Shown here in pieces: positions 15,244 to 23,829 of a DNA stretch of 64,000 nucleotides. Position numbers and translations under genes: made by a program. Numbering within the stretch: position 1 is the stretch's first letter; every line of letters begins with the position of its first letter. Origin of the DNA: Neorhizobium galegae bv. officinalis (lineage in GTDB: Bacteria > Pseudomonadota > Alphaproteobacteria > Rhizobiales > Rhizobiaceae); the NCBI GenBank assembly GCA_000985875.1, contig CCRI01000001.1:434001-498000 (forward strand), written 5' to 3'. The notes under the pieces were generated by a model. The model was given only the letters and a program-made list of their open reading frames with translations. It had not been told where the DNA came from and did no database searches.

Positions 15244-15399
15244 TCAGTAGTACGAGAGATCGCTATAACGGCCCGTTACCTGCGGATAATTCAGATCTGC
15301 CAATTGGGATTTATCTTGATAAAGGGTTACCGTTGCCGTCAGCATCACCGCAATCATGGCCGTCCAGACCAGGTTGATCATGGTGATCTTGTCCAGCAT
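15244..15399 (-). CDS. Small single-pass membrane protein, unknown function (51 aa)
   Basis: The 51-residue product begins MLDKITMINLVWTAMIAVML and carries one membrane helix (about residues 7-27), followed by a short polar tail ending SDLSYY. I choose the ATG at 15399, which has GAAGGA 8 bases upstream, over the 15429 start without one. It is 29 bases upstream of the 47-aa membrane-protein gene on the same strand, so the two probably form an operon. No family is recognised. Confidence 0.6.
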   Translation of the reverse strand: MLDKITMINLVWTAMIAVMLTATVTLYQDKSQLADLNYPQVTGRYSDLSYY

Positions 15400-15507
15400 G
15401 ATCGTTTTCCTTCTCGCGATCATCGCCATCTGTCCTTCTTGTTAGCCTGAACGCGCATCGCGCAAACAGGTTCCACCGCATTTTGAGAGTTACTTAACCG
15501 TGTGGCT

Positions 15508-15555
15508 CTGAAGCGTCCTTGAATGCTCTGTTCATCTGGCGTTCAGAATTCAGAG
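15508..15555 (+). repeat. Motif copy 1 (CTTGAA...TTCATCT..CGTTCA)
   Basis: It reads CTGAAGCGTCCTTGAATG, then TTCATCTGGCGTTCAGAATT. It aligns without gaps to the copy at 15719, with about three quarters of positions identical by eye. It contains TGAA/TTCA half-sites in inverted orientation, as in an operator. Confidence 0.5.
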
Positions 15556-15718
15556 TCTTTTTCAGGCTTATTCCGGTCCGAAGGCGACTACGAAGGCCTC
15601 CAATGCAAAAGCGAGAACCACGGCTCCCAACACCATCAAAGCCAGCATTTGTCGTCGTTTCTCCCGAGATACGCACGGGTCTTTCGCCCGCCACGATCGT
15701 CATGAGACCACAGCGCCG

Positions 15719-15766
15719 CTGAAACGCCCTTGAACGGACAATTCATCTTTCGTTCATAATTGGGAG
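15719..15766 (+). repeat. Motif copy 2 (CTTGAA...TTCATCT..CGTTCA)
   Basis: It reads CTGAAACGCCCTTGAACG, then TTCATCTTTCGTTCATAATT, 211 bases from copy 1 in the same orientation. It ends 70 bases before the coaD start. Confidence 0.5.
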
Positions 15767-15835
15767 ATGCTTGCGGTTGGGCGGCTTCCATGACAAAAGG
15801 CGTGGAATTTCGCTGAAACAGGTCCGGACCTCGGC

Positions 15836-16330
15836 ATGACCACCGCTTTTTATCCCGGTTCTTTCGATCCGATGACCCATGGCCATCTGGACGTGCTCGT
15901 CCAGGCGCTGAATGTCGCGGACAAGGTGATCGTCGCGATCGGCATTCATCCGGGCAAGGTGCCGATGTTCACCTTCGAGGAACGGGCGGAACTCATCAGC
16001 GCCTCGCTTGCCGAAGCGCTGCCGGGTAGGGCCGGCCACGTTTCCGTCGTTTCCTTCGACAAGCTGGTGGTCGATGCCGCGCGCGCCAACGGCGCAAGCC
16101 TGTTGATCCGCGGCCTGCGCGACGGTACCGATCTCGATTACGAAATGCAGATGGCAGGCATGAACCGGCAGATGGCGCCGGATATCCAGACTGTCTTCCT
16201 GCCCGCGGGCACCGCGTCGCGGCCCATTACGGCCACATTGGTCCGGCAGATCGCGGCGATGGGCGGTGACGTCAGCGCCTTCGTGCCTGCCGCGGTCCTC
16301 AAGGCCCTGAACAACAAGCTGAAACGCTGA
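15836..16330 (+). CDS. coaD: Phosphopantetheine adenylyltransferase (CoaD)
   Basis: The 164-residue enzyme adenylylates 4'-phosphopantetheine to dephospho-CoA, the fourth step of coenzyme A synthesis. The nucleotidyltransferase motifs are clear: [16 protein letters not shown] at residues 5-20, with the T/HxGH signature, and [19 protein letters not shown] near 91. The ISSTLVR-type motif appears as [10 protein letters not shown] near residue 130. Length is normal. The ATG follows a weak ribosome-binding site. It is followed after 27 bases by a secreted cyclophilin on the same strand. Confidence 0.97.
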   Translation: MTTAFYPGSFDPMTHGHLDVLVQALNVADKVIVAIGIHPGKVPMFTFEERAELISASLAEALPGRAGHVSVVSFDKLVVDAARANGASLLIRGLRDGTDLDYEMQMAGMNRQMAPDIQTVFLPAGTASRPITATLVRQIAAMGGDVSAFVPAAVLKALNNKLKR

Positions 16331-16357
16331 TCGTTTCCGAACCCCGGAGATCTTTCC

Positions 16358-16930
16358 ATGAAACTGCTTCGTCTTGCCGTCGCCGGCGCTGTTGCCCTCG
16401 CATCCATGGTCCTGCCGGCTCTTGCCGGCCCGGATGATTTCCTCACCATCCAGCTGAAGGATGGCCCGGTGGTGATCCAGCTGATGCCGGAAGTCGCCCC
16501 GAAACATGTGGCGCAGATCAAGGCGCTCGCCGCCAAGGGCGAATACGACAATGTCGTCTTCCATCGCGTCATCAACGGCTTCATGGCGCAGACGGGCGAC
16601 GTGCAGTTCGGCAAGCAGGGCGGCAAGAGCTTCAACCCGGCCCGTGCCGGCATGGGCGGCTCGGAAATGCCGGATATCCCGGCGGAATTTTCGAAGGTAC
16701 CGTTCGAACGCGGTATCGTCGGCATGGCGCGGTCTCAGGACCCGAATTCCGCAAACTCGCAATTCTTCATCATGTTCACCAAATATCCGAGCCTCGACGG
16801 CCAGTACACCGCCGTCGGCAAGGTCGTGTCCGGCATGGAACTGGTCGACAAGATCAAGCGTGGCCAGGGTGGCAATGGCGAAGTCACAGATCCCGACAAG
16901 ATGATCAAGGTCACCGTCGGCAAGAAGTAG
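16358..16930 (+). CDS. Periplasmic peptidyl-prolyl cis-trans isomerase (cyclophilin)
   Basis: The 190-residue protein starts with a signal peptide (MKLLRLAVAGAVALASM...LPALA, cleavage near residue 23), followed by a complete cyclophilin domain. Active-site signatures are VVFHRVINGFMAQTGD near residue 63, MARSQDPNSANSQFFI near 125, and the C-terminal GKVVSGMELVDKI. It would speed prolyl isomerisation in the periplasm. A second cyclophilin without a signal peptide follows after 71 bases, so the pair supplies one enzyme to each compartment. Confidence 0.95.
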   Translation: MKLLRLAVAGAVALASMVLPALAGPDDFLTIQLKDGPVVIQLMPEVAPKHVAQIKALAAKGEYDNVVFHRVINGFMAQTGDVQFGKQGGKSFNPARAGMGGSEMPDIPAEFSKVPFERGIVGMARSQDPNSANSQFFIMFTKYPSLDGQYTAVGKVVSGMELVDKIKRGQGGNGEVTDPDKMIKVTVGKK

Positions 16931-17001
16931 GCCGCAGGAATTTAACGAAGGGCGCCCCCTGTCGCAGACGACAATCGGGTGCCGAACTAAGGAGAAAGCA
17001 T

Positions 17002-17511
17002 ATGGCCGAGATCAAGGATCCGGAAAACACCCTCATCATGGAAACCACCAAGGGCAAGGTCGTCATCTCGCTTCTGCCCGACCTGGCGCCGGGTCATGTC
17101 GCCCGCATCAAGGAGCTTGCACGCGAGAACGCCTATGACGGCGTGGTTTTCCACCGCGTCATTCCCGATTTCATGGCCCAGACCGGCGACGTGAAGTTCG
17201 GCAAGCAGGGTGGTGCGGACTTCAACCCGGCCCGCGCCGGCATGGGCGGTTCCGAAAAGCCGGACCTCAAGGCTGAATTCTCCGCCGTTCCGCATGTTCG
17301 CGGCACCTGCTCCATGGCCCGTTCGCAGAGCCCCAACTCGGCCAACTCGCAGTTCTTCATCTGCTTCACCGACGCGCCCTGGCTGAACAAGCAGTACACC
17401 GTCTGGGGCCAGGTCATTGAAGGCATGGACTTCATCGACCAGATCAAGAAGGGCGAGCCGGTCAAGGATCCCGACTCGATCGTGTCCGTCCGCGTCGCCG
17501 CCGACGTCTGA
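17002..17511 (+). CDS. ppiB: Cytoplasmic peptidyl-prolyl cis-trans isomerase (cyclophilin B type)
   Basis: This 169-residue cyclophilin lacks a signal peptide and is closely related to the upstream periplasmic one. It shows VVFHRVIPDFMAQTGD near residue 49, MARSQSPNSANSQFFI near 108, and GMDFIDQIKKGEPV near the end. A GGAGAA ribosome-binding site precedes the ATG. The similarity and adjacency suggest an old tandem duplication with later specialisation by compartment. A GC-rich hairpin with a T-tract follows at 17529. Confidence 0.94.
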   Translation: MAEIKDPENTLIMETTKGKVVISLLPDLAPGHVARIKELARENAYDGVVFHRVIPDFMAQTGDVKFGKQGGADFNPARAGMGGSEKPDLKAEFSAVPHVRGTCSMARSQSPNSANSQFFICFTDAPWLNKQYTVWGQVIEGMDFIDQIKKGEPVKDPDSIVSVRVAADV

Positions 17512-17528
17512 TCTCACTTAAAGGAATG

Positions 17529-17566
17529 GCCCGCTCCGTCTGCCGGCGGGGCGGGCTTCGCTTTTT
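17529..17566 (+). terminator. Probable terminator after ppiB
   Basis: GCCCGC (17529-17534) pairs with GCGGGC (17551-17556), with additional CCG/CGG pairing inside, followed by TTCGCTTTTT. The queA ATG at 17576 lies just beyond. Confidence 0.6.
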
Positions 17567-17575
17567 GGAAAATCC

Positions 17576-18661
17576 ATGCGCGTCGATCTCTTCGACTTCG
17601 ATCTCCCGGAAGAAAATATAGCGCTGAGGCCCGCGAGCCCGCGTGACAGCGCCCGGCTGCTCGTCGTCAGGCCGGAAGGCGAGCCGGTGCTTGCCGATCA
17701 CCGCGTGTCGGACCTGCCGGGTTTCCTGAAGCCGGGTGACGCGCTGGTCTTCAACGACACCAAGGTCATACCGGCGCAGCTCGAAGGCATCCGCCACCGC
17801 GAAGGAGCAGGCGGCCAGCAGGTTTCCGCGACGCTGCACATGCGCGTCGCACCCGATCGCTGGAAGGCCTTCGCCAAGCCTGGAAAACGCATCAAGATCG
17901 GCGACCGGATCGAATTCGGCCATGGTGGGGATGCCTGCCTTATCGGTTCGCTCGCGGCAACCGTCGAAGACAAGGGCGAGGGCGGCGAAGTCACCCTGCG
18001 CTTCGACCTTTCGGGTCCGGCGCTCGATGAGGCGATCATGTCGGTCGGGCACATTCCGCTGCCGCCTTATATCGCGGCCAAGCGCCCGGAAGATGCGCAG
18101 GACCAAAAGGACTATCAGACCATCTACGCCCGCGAGGAGGGTGCCGTCGCGGCTCCGACCGCCGGCCTGCATTTCACGTCGGAGCTTTTCTCGAGCCTCG
18201 AAGCCGCCGGTGTCGAACGGCATTTCGTGACGCTGCATGTCGGGGCAGGGACTTTCCTGCCGGTCAAGGCGGACGACACGGCCGAGCACAAGATGCACCA
18301 GGAGATCGGCCACGTCAGCGGCGAGACCGCGGCGCGGCTGAACGCCGTGAAACGCACCGGCGGGCGCATCGTCTGCGTCGGAACCACATCGCTGCGTCTG
18401 ATCGAGAGCGCCACCGCCGACGACGGCACGATAAAACCCTGGAGCGGCGCGACCGGCATCTTCATCACGCCTGGCTACCGGTTCAAGGCGGTCGACATGC
18501 TGATGACCAATTTCCACCTGCCGCGATCGACGCTGTTCATGCTCGTCTCGGCCTTTTGCGGGCTGGAGACGATGCGCGCGGCCTATGCCCATGCGATCGA
18601 AACCGGCTACCGCTTCTATTCCTATGGCGATTCCAGCCTGCTTTTCCGGGACAACCGATGA
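17576..18661 (+). CDS. queA: S-adenosylmethionine:tRNA ribosyltransferase-isomerase (QueA)
   Basis: The 361-residue enzyme transfers and isomerises the ribosyl group of SAM onto 7-aminomethyl-7-deazaguanine in tRNA, making epoxyqueuosine. The start [19 protein letters not shown] is the family signature. [21 protein letters not shown] near residue 180 and the terminal [12 protein letters not shown] are also diagnostic. Its TGA overlaps the tgt start codon (ATGA), so translation is coupled and the two queuosine genes form an operon. Confidence 0.97.
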   Translation: MRVDLFDFDLPEENIALRPASPRDSARLLVVRPEGEPVLADHRVSDLPGFLKPGDALVFNDTKVIPAQLEGIRHREGAGGQQVSATLHMRVAPDRWKAFAKPGKRIKIGDRIEFGHGGDACLIGSLAATVEDKGEGGEVTLRFDLSGPALDEAIMSVGHIPLPPYIAAKRPEDAQDQKDYQTIYAREEGAVAAPTAGLHFTSELFSSLEAAGVERHFVTLHVGAGTFLPVKADDTAEHKMHQEIGHVSGETAARLNAVKRTGGRIVCVGTTSLRLIESATADDGTIKPWSGATGIFITPGYRFKAVDMLMTNFHLPRSTLFMLVSAFCGLETMRAAYAHAIETGYRFYSYGDSSLLFRDNR

Positions 18662-19788
18662 CCGAGACTTTCCAGTTCAATCTCAAGGCCACCGATGGCG
18701 GCGCCCGGCTGGGCGAAATCACCATGCCGCGGGGCACGATCCGCACCCCCGCCTTCATGCCGGTCGGCACGGTCGGCACCGTCAAGGCCATGTATCTCGA
18801 CCAGGTGCGCGATACCGGCGCCGACATCATTCTCGGCAATACCTACCACCTGATGCTCCGCCCCGGCGCGGAGCGCGTCGCGCGGCTGGGCGGCCTGCAT
18901 GAACTGATCCGCTGGAAACATCCGATCCTCACCGATAGCGGCGGTTTCCAGGTCATGTCGCTTTCGGGCTTGCGGAAGCTCGACGAGAAGGGCGTCACCT
19001 TCAAGAGCCATGTGGACGGCAGTCTCCACCATATGTCGCCGGAGCGTTCGATCGAGATCCAGGGCCTGCTCGGCTCCGACATCCAGATGCAGCTCGACGA
19101 ATGCGTGGCGCTGCCGGCCGAGCCGAAGGAAATCCAGCGGGCGATGGAACTCTCCCTGCGCTGGGCCGAGCGATGCCGCGTCGCGTTCGGCGATCAGCCC
19201 GGCAAGGCGATGTTCGGTATCGTCCAGGGCGGCGACCAGCCGGAGCTTCGTATCCGTTCCGCTGAAGGCCTGAAACAGCTGGATCTGAAGGGTTATGCGG
19301 TCGGTGGGCTTGCGGTCGGCGAGCCGCAGGACGTCATGCTGAAAATGCTGGAGACGACGCTTCCGGTCCTGCCGTTCGAAAAGCCGCGTTACCTGATGGG
19401 CGTCGGCACGCCGGACGACATGCTGAAATCGGTCGCGCGCGGCATCGACATGTTCGACTGCGTCATGCCCACCCGTTCGGGCCGTCATGGGCTCGCCTTC
19501 ACCCGCCGCGGCAAGGTCAACATCCGCAATGCCCGCCATGCGGAGGATATGCGGCCGCTGGACGAGGAATCGAACTGCCCGGCCGCGCGTGACTATTCCC
19601 GCGCCTACCTGCACCATCTCGTCCGCGCCGACGAAGCGCTCGGCGGCATGCTGCTCTCCTGGAACAACCTGAACTATTATCAGGATCTGATGAAGGGCAT
19701 CCGCCAGGCGATCGCCGAAGGCCGTTTCGCGGACTTCTACGCCGAGACCCAGGAAATGTGGGCGAAGGGCGATATCGATCCGGTTTAA
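18658..19788 (+). CDS. tgt: tRNA-guanine transglycosylase (Tgt)
   Basis: The 376-residue TIM-barrel enzyme exchanges guanine-34 for preQ1 in tRNAs with GUN anticodons. The frame could start at 18556, but the ATG at 18658, overlapping the queA stop, gives the family N-terminus [14 protein letters not shown]. Landmarks are [13 protein letters not shown] near residue 92, GIVQGG near 188, and [15 protein letters not shown] near 265. The zinc-binding stretch reads [18 protein letters not shown]: only one of the three usual cysteines remains, though the histidine is present. As far as I recall this is common in Rhizobiaceae. Confidence 0.96.
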   Translation: MTETFQFNLKATDGGARLGEITMPRGTIRTPAFMPVGTVGTVKAMYLDQVRDTGADIILGNTYHLMLRPGAERVARLGGLHELIRWKHPILTDSGGFQVMSLSGLRKLDEKGVTFKSHVDGSLHHMSPERSIEIQGLLGSDIQMQLDECVALPAEPKEIQRAMELSLRWAERCRVAFGDQPGKAMFGIVQGGDQPELRIRSAEGLKQLDLKGYAVGGLAVGEPQDVMLKMLETTLPVLPFEKPRYLMGVGTPDDMLKSVARGIDMFDCVMPTRSGRHGLAFTRRGKVNIRNARHAEDMRPLDEESNCPAARDYSRAYLHHLVRADEALGGMLLSWNNLNYYQDLMKGIRQAIAEGRFADFYAETQEMWAKGDIDPV

Positions 19789-19798
19789 CTAGAGGCTG

Positions 19799-20224
19799 TC
19801 AGATGCCCTGGCTGGCGGTGTTGCGGATCATCCGCACACCGTTGACCTTGTAGGACCCGTCGTCCATCAGCCGCATCTCGTAGATGGCCGTCCAGTCCTT
19901 GCCTTCCTTGGCGCTGATCATCACTTCCTGCAGCACCACCTCGCCGCCGCCGATCATCTTCGAGCGGCCGAAGGCATAGTTGCCTGCGTGATAGACGGGT
20001 TCATAGGTTTTCCGCACCATATCCAGGAACCGGTCCTTGTTTGGATAGAGGCTGCGGATCCCGGGCGAGGCGAAGGAATAGGCCTTTTCCGCGTCATCCT
20101 TCATGAGTGCGGCGATCTGGCTGGAAATCACCGCCTGGGCGTTGGCGACGGGGTCCTCGGCTTTGACGGCGGTAAAGGAACAGAGAGCGAAACTCAGAAC
20201 GACTGCAAGATATCGAACCAGCAT
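19799..20224 (-). CDS. Secreted DUF4864 family protein
   Basis: The 141-residue product begins with a signal peptide (MLVRYLAVVLSFALCSFTAVKA). Its mature part matches the DUF4864 family, a small NTF2-like periplasmic domain with AQAVISSQIAALMKDDAEKAYSFASPGI at its start. The frame extends upstream to 20503, but the ATG at 20224 has a GGAGAA ribosome-binding site and creates the signal peptide. It is convergent with tgt (10-base gap). The family has no established function. Confidence 0.85.
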   Translation of the reverse strand: MLVRYLAVVLSFALCSFTAVKAEDPVANAQAVISSQIAALMKDDAEKAYSFASPGIRSLYPNKDRFLDMVRKTYEPVYHAGNYAFGRSKMIGGGEVVLQEVMISAKEGKDWTAIYEMRLMDDGSYKVNGVRMIRNTASQGI

Positions 20225-20507
20225 CGGGTTTTCTCCAGGGGCGAGCACCAGAAGGCTAGCGCCTTTGCGCGCAAGGAGAAGATGGCGCATGCAAATTTTT
20301 CGTGCAACGCCTTTCTTCAAGGCAAACGAATCCGAATGATTACAGAATGATGACGCCTCAAAGCGGAGCTGGCCGTTATCCGCACATTTTCGTGATGTTT
20401 CGCCCGCTGGTGGCGCAGGGCAGGGTCCCGGTATCGCCGCTTGTCGAGGAATAAGGACGCTGTCAGAAATCCGGGGGGAGTTTGATTCGCCCGGACATGC
20501 CATTTCG

Positions 20508-21689
20508 ATGAAAAGCCTTTTACCGCCTGCTCTGCTCTATTTCAGCAATGCGATCCTGTTCATTTCGCTGTTTACCCGTTTGCCGGCCATTCAGGCCTCG
20601 ATGGGGATCGACAAGGCCGAGCTCGGTCTGGCCCTGCTGAGTGCTCCTGTGGGCACATTTCTCGCCCTGCCGCTGGCCGGCCGCATCAACGACCGTCTGA
20701 CCCCGCGGCTGACGGCGCTCGTGACTTTGCCGATCTGCGCCCTGCTCAGCCCGGCGCTCACGGCCCTTCCGGTCGCCGGGTTTGTGATCTGCTTCTTTTT
20801 GTTCGGTTTTTTCCGCACGATTTTCGATGTTGCCGCCAACATGATTTCCGCCGGCATCGAGCAGCGCACCGGCCGGAAGGTGCTGTCGCGCAGCCATGGT
20901 TTCTGGTCTGTCGGCCTGCTGGTCGGATCCTTGTGTTCCGGCTTCCTGGCCGAGAAGGCGGTGACGCCCTTCGTCCAGCAGACGCTCGCTGCCGGTTTCG
21001 TCATCGCCGCCTGCCTGCTGGTCTTCTGCATTACGCCGAAGGAACAGGCATCCCAGACGCCCCCCGACCGCAAGAGTTCGGTTTACGTGCTTCCAGAGCG
21101 GACGATCCTGCTGATCTGCGTCATGGTGTTCGGCCTTTGCATCGTCGAGGGCGCGATTTACGACTGGGGCATCTTTTTCCTGCGCGAACAGTTGCAGGCC
21201 GATCCGGCGATTGCCGGCGTGCTCTACGCCGCCTTCACCATCGGCATGGGGTTGACCCGGCTCTTAGGCGACATGCTGCGGGATAGTTTTGGCCCGAGGG
21301 TTCTGGTGCGTGCCTCGGCCGTTTCGGTCGCAGCCGGGATTGCGCTTCTGGTAGCGACGCCGGACCTGACGCTTGCGGGTGCGGCACTTTTCCTGATCGG
21401 CTGTGGCGTGGCGCTTGCTTTTCCGCTGGCTGTCTCGACGACGATCGCACTCGGCAAGGGCAAGCCGTCGGAAAACCTTGCGGCGCTGTCCCTGACGCTG
21501 ATGCTGTCGACGATCGGCGTCCCTCCGCTGCTCGGCTTCATCGCCGAACATATAAGCCTGGTCGCGACCTTCCTCGTGCTTCTGCCCTGCGTGCTGGTCA
21601 GCTTCCTGATGGCACCGGTCGCCGAAGGCAGACGCCTGACCTGGCCGCGCGGCATCGCTGGGCCACGGCGGATAGATCAAGAGAACTAG
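20508..21689 (+). CDS. Major facilitator superfamily transporter
   Basis: The 393-residue protein has about twelve membrane helices in two six-helix halves. The A-motif-like loop GRINDRLTPRL lies near residue 58 and a weaker copy, GDMLRDSFGPR, near 250. The N-terminus NAILFISLFTRLPAIQASMG resembles YbjJ/YcaD-type sugar or drug transporters, but substrate and direction cannot be told. It has its own upstream region of about 280 bases shared with the divergent DUF4864 gene. Confidence 0.87.
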   Translation: MKSLLPPALLYFSNAILFISLFTRLPAIQASMGIDKAELGLALLSAPVGTFLALPLAGRINDRLTPRLTALVTLPICALLSPALTALPVAGFVICFFLFGFFRTIFDVAANMISAGIEQRTGRKVLSRSHGFWSVGLLVGSLCSGFLAEKAVTPFVQQTLAAGFVIAACLLVFCITPKEQASQTPPDRKSSVYVLPERTILLICVMVFGLCIVEGAIYDWGIFFLREQLQADPAIAGVLYAAFTIGMGLTRLLGDMLRDSFGPRVLVRASAVSVAAGIALLVATPDLTLAGAALFLIGCGVALAFPLAVSTTIALGKGKPSENLAALSLTLMLSTIGVPPLLGFIAEHISLVATFLVLLPCVLVSFLMAPVAEGRRLTWPRGIAGPRRIDQEN

Positions 21690-21704
21690 TCTGTGGGAAA
21701 GACA

Positions 21705-21724
21705 GGCAGGGGCATGACCCTGCC
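21705..21724 (+). terminator. Hairpin after the MFS gene, possible terminator
   Basis: GGCAGGG (21705-21711) pairs with CCCTGCC (21718-21724) 15 bases after the stop. There is no clear U-tract, so termination is uncertain. Confidence 0.35.
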
Positions 21725-21782
21725 CATAATTGGCCACAAGAGTCGGTGAGGGGTTGAGACCGCTGGCCTTAGCCGTTAGACA

Positions 21783-22400
21783 ATGAAACCGGATTTGCCG
21801 AAAACAGGTGACACTGTGATCGACCCTTATGAGATGCTTGGTGTTTCGCGCGAGGCGGATGGCGTAGCCATCAAGTCTGCCTATCGCAAACGCGCGAAAA
21901 CGGTTCATCCGGATGCCGGCGGCGACGTCGATGCATTCGGAAAACTGACCGTGTCCTATGAACTGCTCTCCGATCCGGTACGCCGAAAAGTCTACGACGA
22001 TACGGGTTACGACCCGGAACTCGCCGACACGAAAGATCTGCAGGGGCTGGTGATTCTCGAAACGCTGGTCAACGAGATCATTCTCGACGAGCGCGAGCCG
22101 GGAAGCTTCGATCCGGTCGCCGCCATAAGGCGCAAGCTGACCGACAAGATCGTCAATGCCCGCTTCCATATTCTGGAGATGGAGCGCCACCGCGCCCGCA
22201 TACGCAACCATATCGACCGCATCGGCCGCAAGCCCGAGACGGACGTGCTGGGCCGCATGCTGAAATCCCGGTGTGAAGCGATCGACGACGCGATCGGCAG
22301 GGCAGAGACCGAGATCGAGAATATCGAGCAGGCTTACGGCATGCTGGACGGGTATTCCTATGAGGTCGAGGTGATCGAGATCAAGACCGCGGCCGAATGA
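21783..22400 (+). CDS. J-domain (DnaJ-like) protein
   Basis: The 205-residue protein has a J-domain near its start (about residues 15-70: DPYEMLGVSREADGVAIKSAYRKRAKTVHPDAGG), including the essential HPD tripeptide that stimulates DnaK. There is no Gly/Phe region, zinc module or substrate-binding domain. The remaining 130 residues are charged and helical, with coiled-coil character (RARIRNHIDRIGRK and RAETEIENIEQAYG). It is therefore a specialised type III J-protein, a DnaK recruiter for an unknown client, and cytoplasmic. Confidence 0.85.
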   Translation: MKPDLPKTGDTVIDPYEMLGVSREADGVAIKSAYRKRAKTVHPDAGGDVDAFGKLTVSYELLSDPVRRKVYDDTGYDPELADTKDLQGLVILETLVNEIILDEREPGSFDPVAAIRRKLTDKIVNARFHILEMERHRARIRNHIDRIGRKPETDVLGRMLKSRCEAIDDAIGRAETEIENIEQAYGMLDGYSYEVEVIEIKTAAE

Positions 22401-22476
22401 GGGCCACGGCACGTCTCTTGACACCGAAGTCGGCTTCAAGACATAGCTTCAGCCCATTCAATTCAAAGGGTTTTCG

Positions 22477-22968
22477 ATGGCGTTGACCATACGTGAGGCC
22501 GTCCGCGGGGACGCCGCGGCGCTGCTCGGTTTCATCCGCGAACTGGCGATCTACGAAAAGGCCGAGCACGAGGTCGCGGCCACCGTCGAGACGATCGAAA
22601 GCTCCATTTTCGGCGAGAAATCCGTGACCCGGGCGCTGGTCTGCGAAGAGGATGGCGTACCTGTGGGCATGGCGATCTGGTTCTTCAGCTATTCGACCTG
22701 GCAGGCGAGAAACGGGCTTTATCTCGAAGACCTGTATGTGACGCCGGCAGCGCGCGGGCTCGGCGCCGGCAAGGCGATGCTGAAACGGCTTGCGCAGATC
22801 GCCGTCGAGTACGGCTGCGGCCGGTTCGAATGGAGTGTGCTCGACTGGAACGAACCGGCGATCCGGGTCTACGAGGCGATCGGCGCCGAGCCGATGACCG
22901 AGTGGATACGCTACCGGCTTTCAGGCGAGAGGCTGAAGGGCTTTGCCGAGGGCAACGGTTTGGCCTGA
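22477..22968 (+). CDS. GNAT family N-acetyltransferase (diamine/thialysine acetyltransferase-like)
   Basis: The 163-residue protein has the GNAT fold, with the acetyl-CoA loop ARGLGAGKAMLKRL near residue 91. The N-terminus MALTIREAVRGDAAALLGFIRELAIYEKAEHEV and the EDLYVTPAARG and WNEPAIRVYEAIGA segments resemble the SSAT/thialysine acetyltransferase branch. Diamines or lysine analogues are therefore plausible substrates, but that is inference. It stands alone, 76 bases downstream of the J-protein gene on the same strand. Confidence 0.88.
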   Translation: MALTIREAVRGDAAALLGFIRELAIYEKAEHEVAATVETIESSIFGEKSVTRALVCEEDGVPVGMAIWFFSYSTWQARNGLYLEDLYVTPAARGLGAGKAMLKRLAQIAVEYGCGRFEWSVLDWNEPAIRVYEAIGAEPMTEWIRYRLSGERLKGFAEGNGLA

Positions 22969-23077
22969 TACCTTATCGTGCTGTCGCTTTTCCGATCGTG
23001 CTAACGTTTCGGGTAGCTCGTCGCGAGAGGAGGGCGTACCTATCTAAATCACTCGCGTCAGATCACAGGAGACTTGG

Positions 23078-23386
23078 ATGACTGCCGAATTCGGCCCATA
23101 CATACAGATGCGCAAACTCGCTCAGCAGATGGCGATCCAATATCAGAAGGATCCTGCCATCGACCTGGCGCCTCTTCTTGCTCATTTCATGGATGAGGTC
23201 GAAGTGAACGTGGCGTCCGATCGCTTCGATCACTCCGGGTTCATGGAAAAGATTCGCGGGCCCTTGAAGCTTGATGCTGAGGTGACATTAGACCACCGCC
23301 GCAAGGAGTTCCTGAAGGCCGTCGCTGATGCGCTGCAAGAACGCATTGAACGCGAAGCAGATGCCGCCACCCTTCCGGTGTCATAG
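23078..23386 (+). CDS. Hypothetical protein (102 aa)
   Basis: A 102-codon frame starts at ATG 23078 with an AGGAG-like site (ACAGGAGAC) 8 bases upstream. The product is soluble and probably helical, with no signal peptide. It reads TAEFGPYIQMRKLAQQMAIQ, then a DPAIDLAPLLAHFMDEVEV segment and a C-terminal helix. I recognise no family. It sits at the left edge of the accessory segment around tRNA-Ser, and the last codons overlap a decayed gene on the other strand. Confidence 0.6.
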   Translation: MTAEFGPYIQMRKLAQQMAIQYQKDPAIDLAPLLAHFMDEVEVNVASDRFDHSGFMEKIRGPLKLDAEVTLDHRRKEFLKAVADALQERIEREADAATLPVS

Positions 23387-23530
23387 GCCGCTGCCTTGCT
23401 CGTCACCGTCCTCATCGTATTCGAGGACCGTCTCGCCATAGCCGCGCGAGCCGCCCCAGTTCTCGGGCATGCTGCGGAGCAAGTTGACGCTGCGGTCAAA
23501 GCTGCTAAAAAGCCAGCCATTGAGTGATTG
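23381..23530 (-). pseudogene. Decayed gene fragment next to tRNA-Ser
   Basis: On the minus strand one frame ends ...NLLRSMPENWGGSRGYGE, then TVLEYDEDGDEQGSGL and TGA at 23381. This C-terminus looks protein-like, but the frame loses its character upstream and has no start. A neighbouring frame reads on plausibly (KFSKAAIAADLLPN), which suggests a frameshift. I take it as the 3' remnant of a lost gene of unknown kind. It overlaps the end of the 102-aa frame by 6 bases. Confidence 0.4.
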
Positions 23531-23603
23531 GGTAGCAAATCGGCAGCAATTGCCGCTTTCGAGAATTTCGCAGGAGTGGATTTCTCAACCTTATCAGTCA
23601 GAT

Positions 23604-23693
23604 GGAAGAGTGTCCGAGTGGTTTAAGGAACCGGTCTTGAAAACCGGCGTGCGGGAAACCGTACCGTGGGTTCGAATCCCACCTCTTCCGCCA
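23604..23693 (+). tRNA. tRNA-Ser (anticodon UGA)
   Basis: The 90-base gene has the acceptor stem GGAAGAG / CTCTTCC, a type II long variable arm (GCGTGCGGGAAACCGTACC), a TTCGAATC T-loop, and an encoded CCA. The anticodon loop CTTGAAA presents TGA at 23638-23640, so it reads UCA-type serine codons. Confidence 0.97.
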
Positions 23694-23701
23694 GCCCTGC
23701 T

Positions 23702-23790
23702 GTGTCCGACCCGGAGACATAGGTAACAGACCGTCCTCTAAACTTCGGTTTCGCGCTACAAAGTCAATGAGCGCCCGGCGCTTATCGGCG
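23702..23790. mobile_element. Possible insertion-sequence remnant downstream of tRNA-Ser
   Basis: TGTCCGACCCGGAGACATAGGTAACAG (starting near 23702) resembles, from memory, the terminal repeat of IS481/IS3-type elements (gacccggagacatgggtaac). A short minus-strand frame follows but no transposase is intact. The call is from pattern recall only. Confidence 0.3.
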
Positions 23791-23829
23791 GTCACTGCCG
23801 CCGATTCATGAGCAATGCTGTCGTTCGTT

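Larger units (their letters stand above)
15400..15835. other. Gene-poor region with two copies of a 48-base motif
   Basis: No convincing gene is seen in these 436 bases. Two related 48-base segments (15508-15555 and 15719-15766) share the core CTTGAA...TTCATCT..CGTTCA.AATT and are described separately. The region must also hold promoters for the small membrane-protein operon (leftward) and coaD (rightward). Confidence 0.5.

Noticed and set aside
15494..15703. 69- and 67-codon frames between the motif copies
   Set aside because: They overlap each other on opposite strands, lack ribosome-binding sites and have no codon bias.
23469..23726. 85-codon frame through tRNA-Ser
   Set aside because: It translates the tRNA itself; the tRNA fold is unambiguous.
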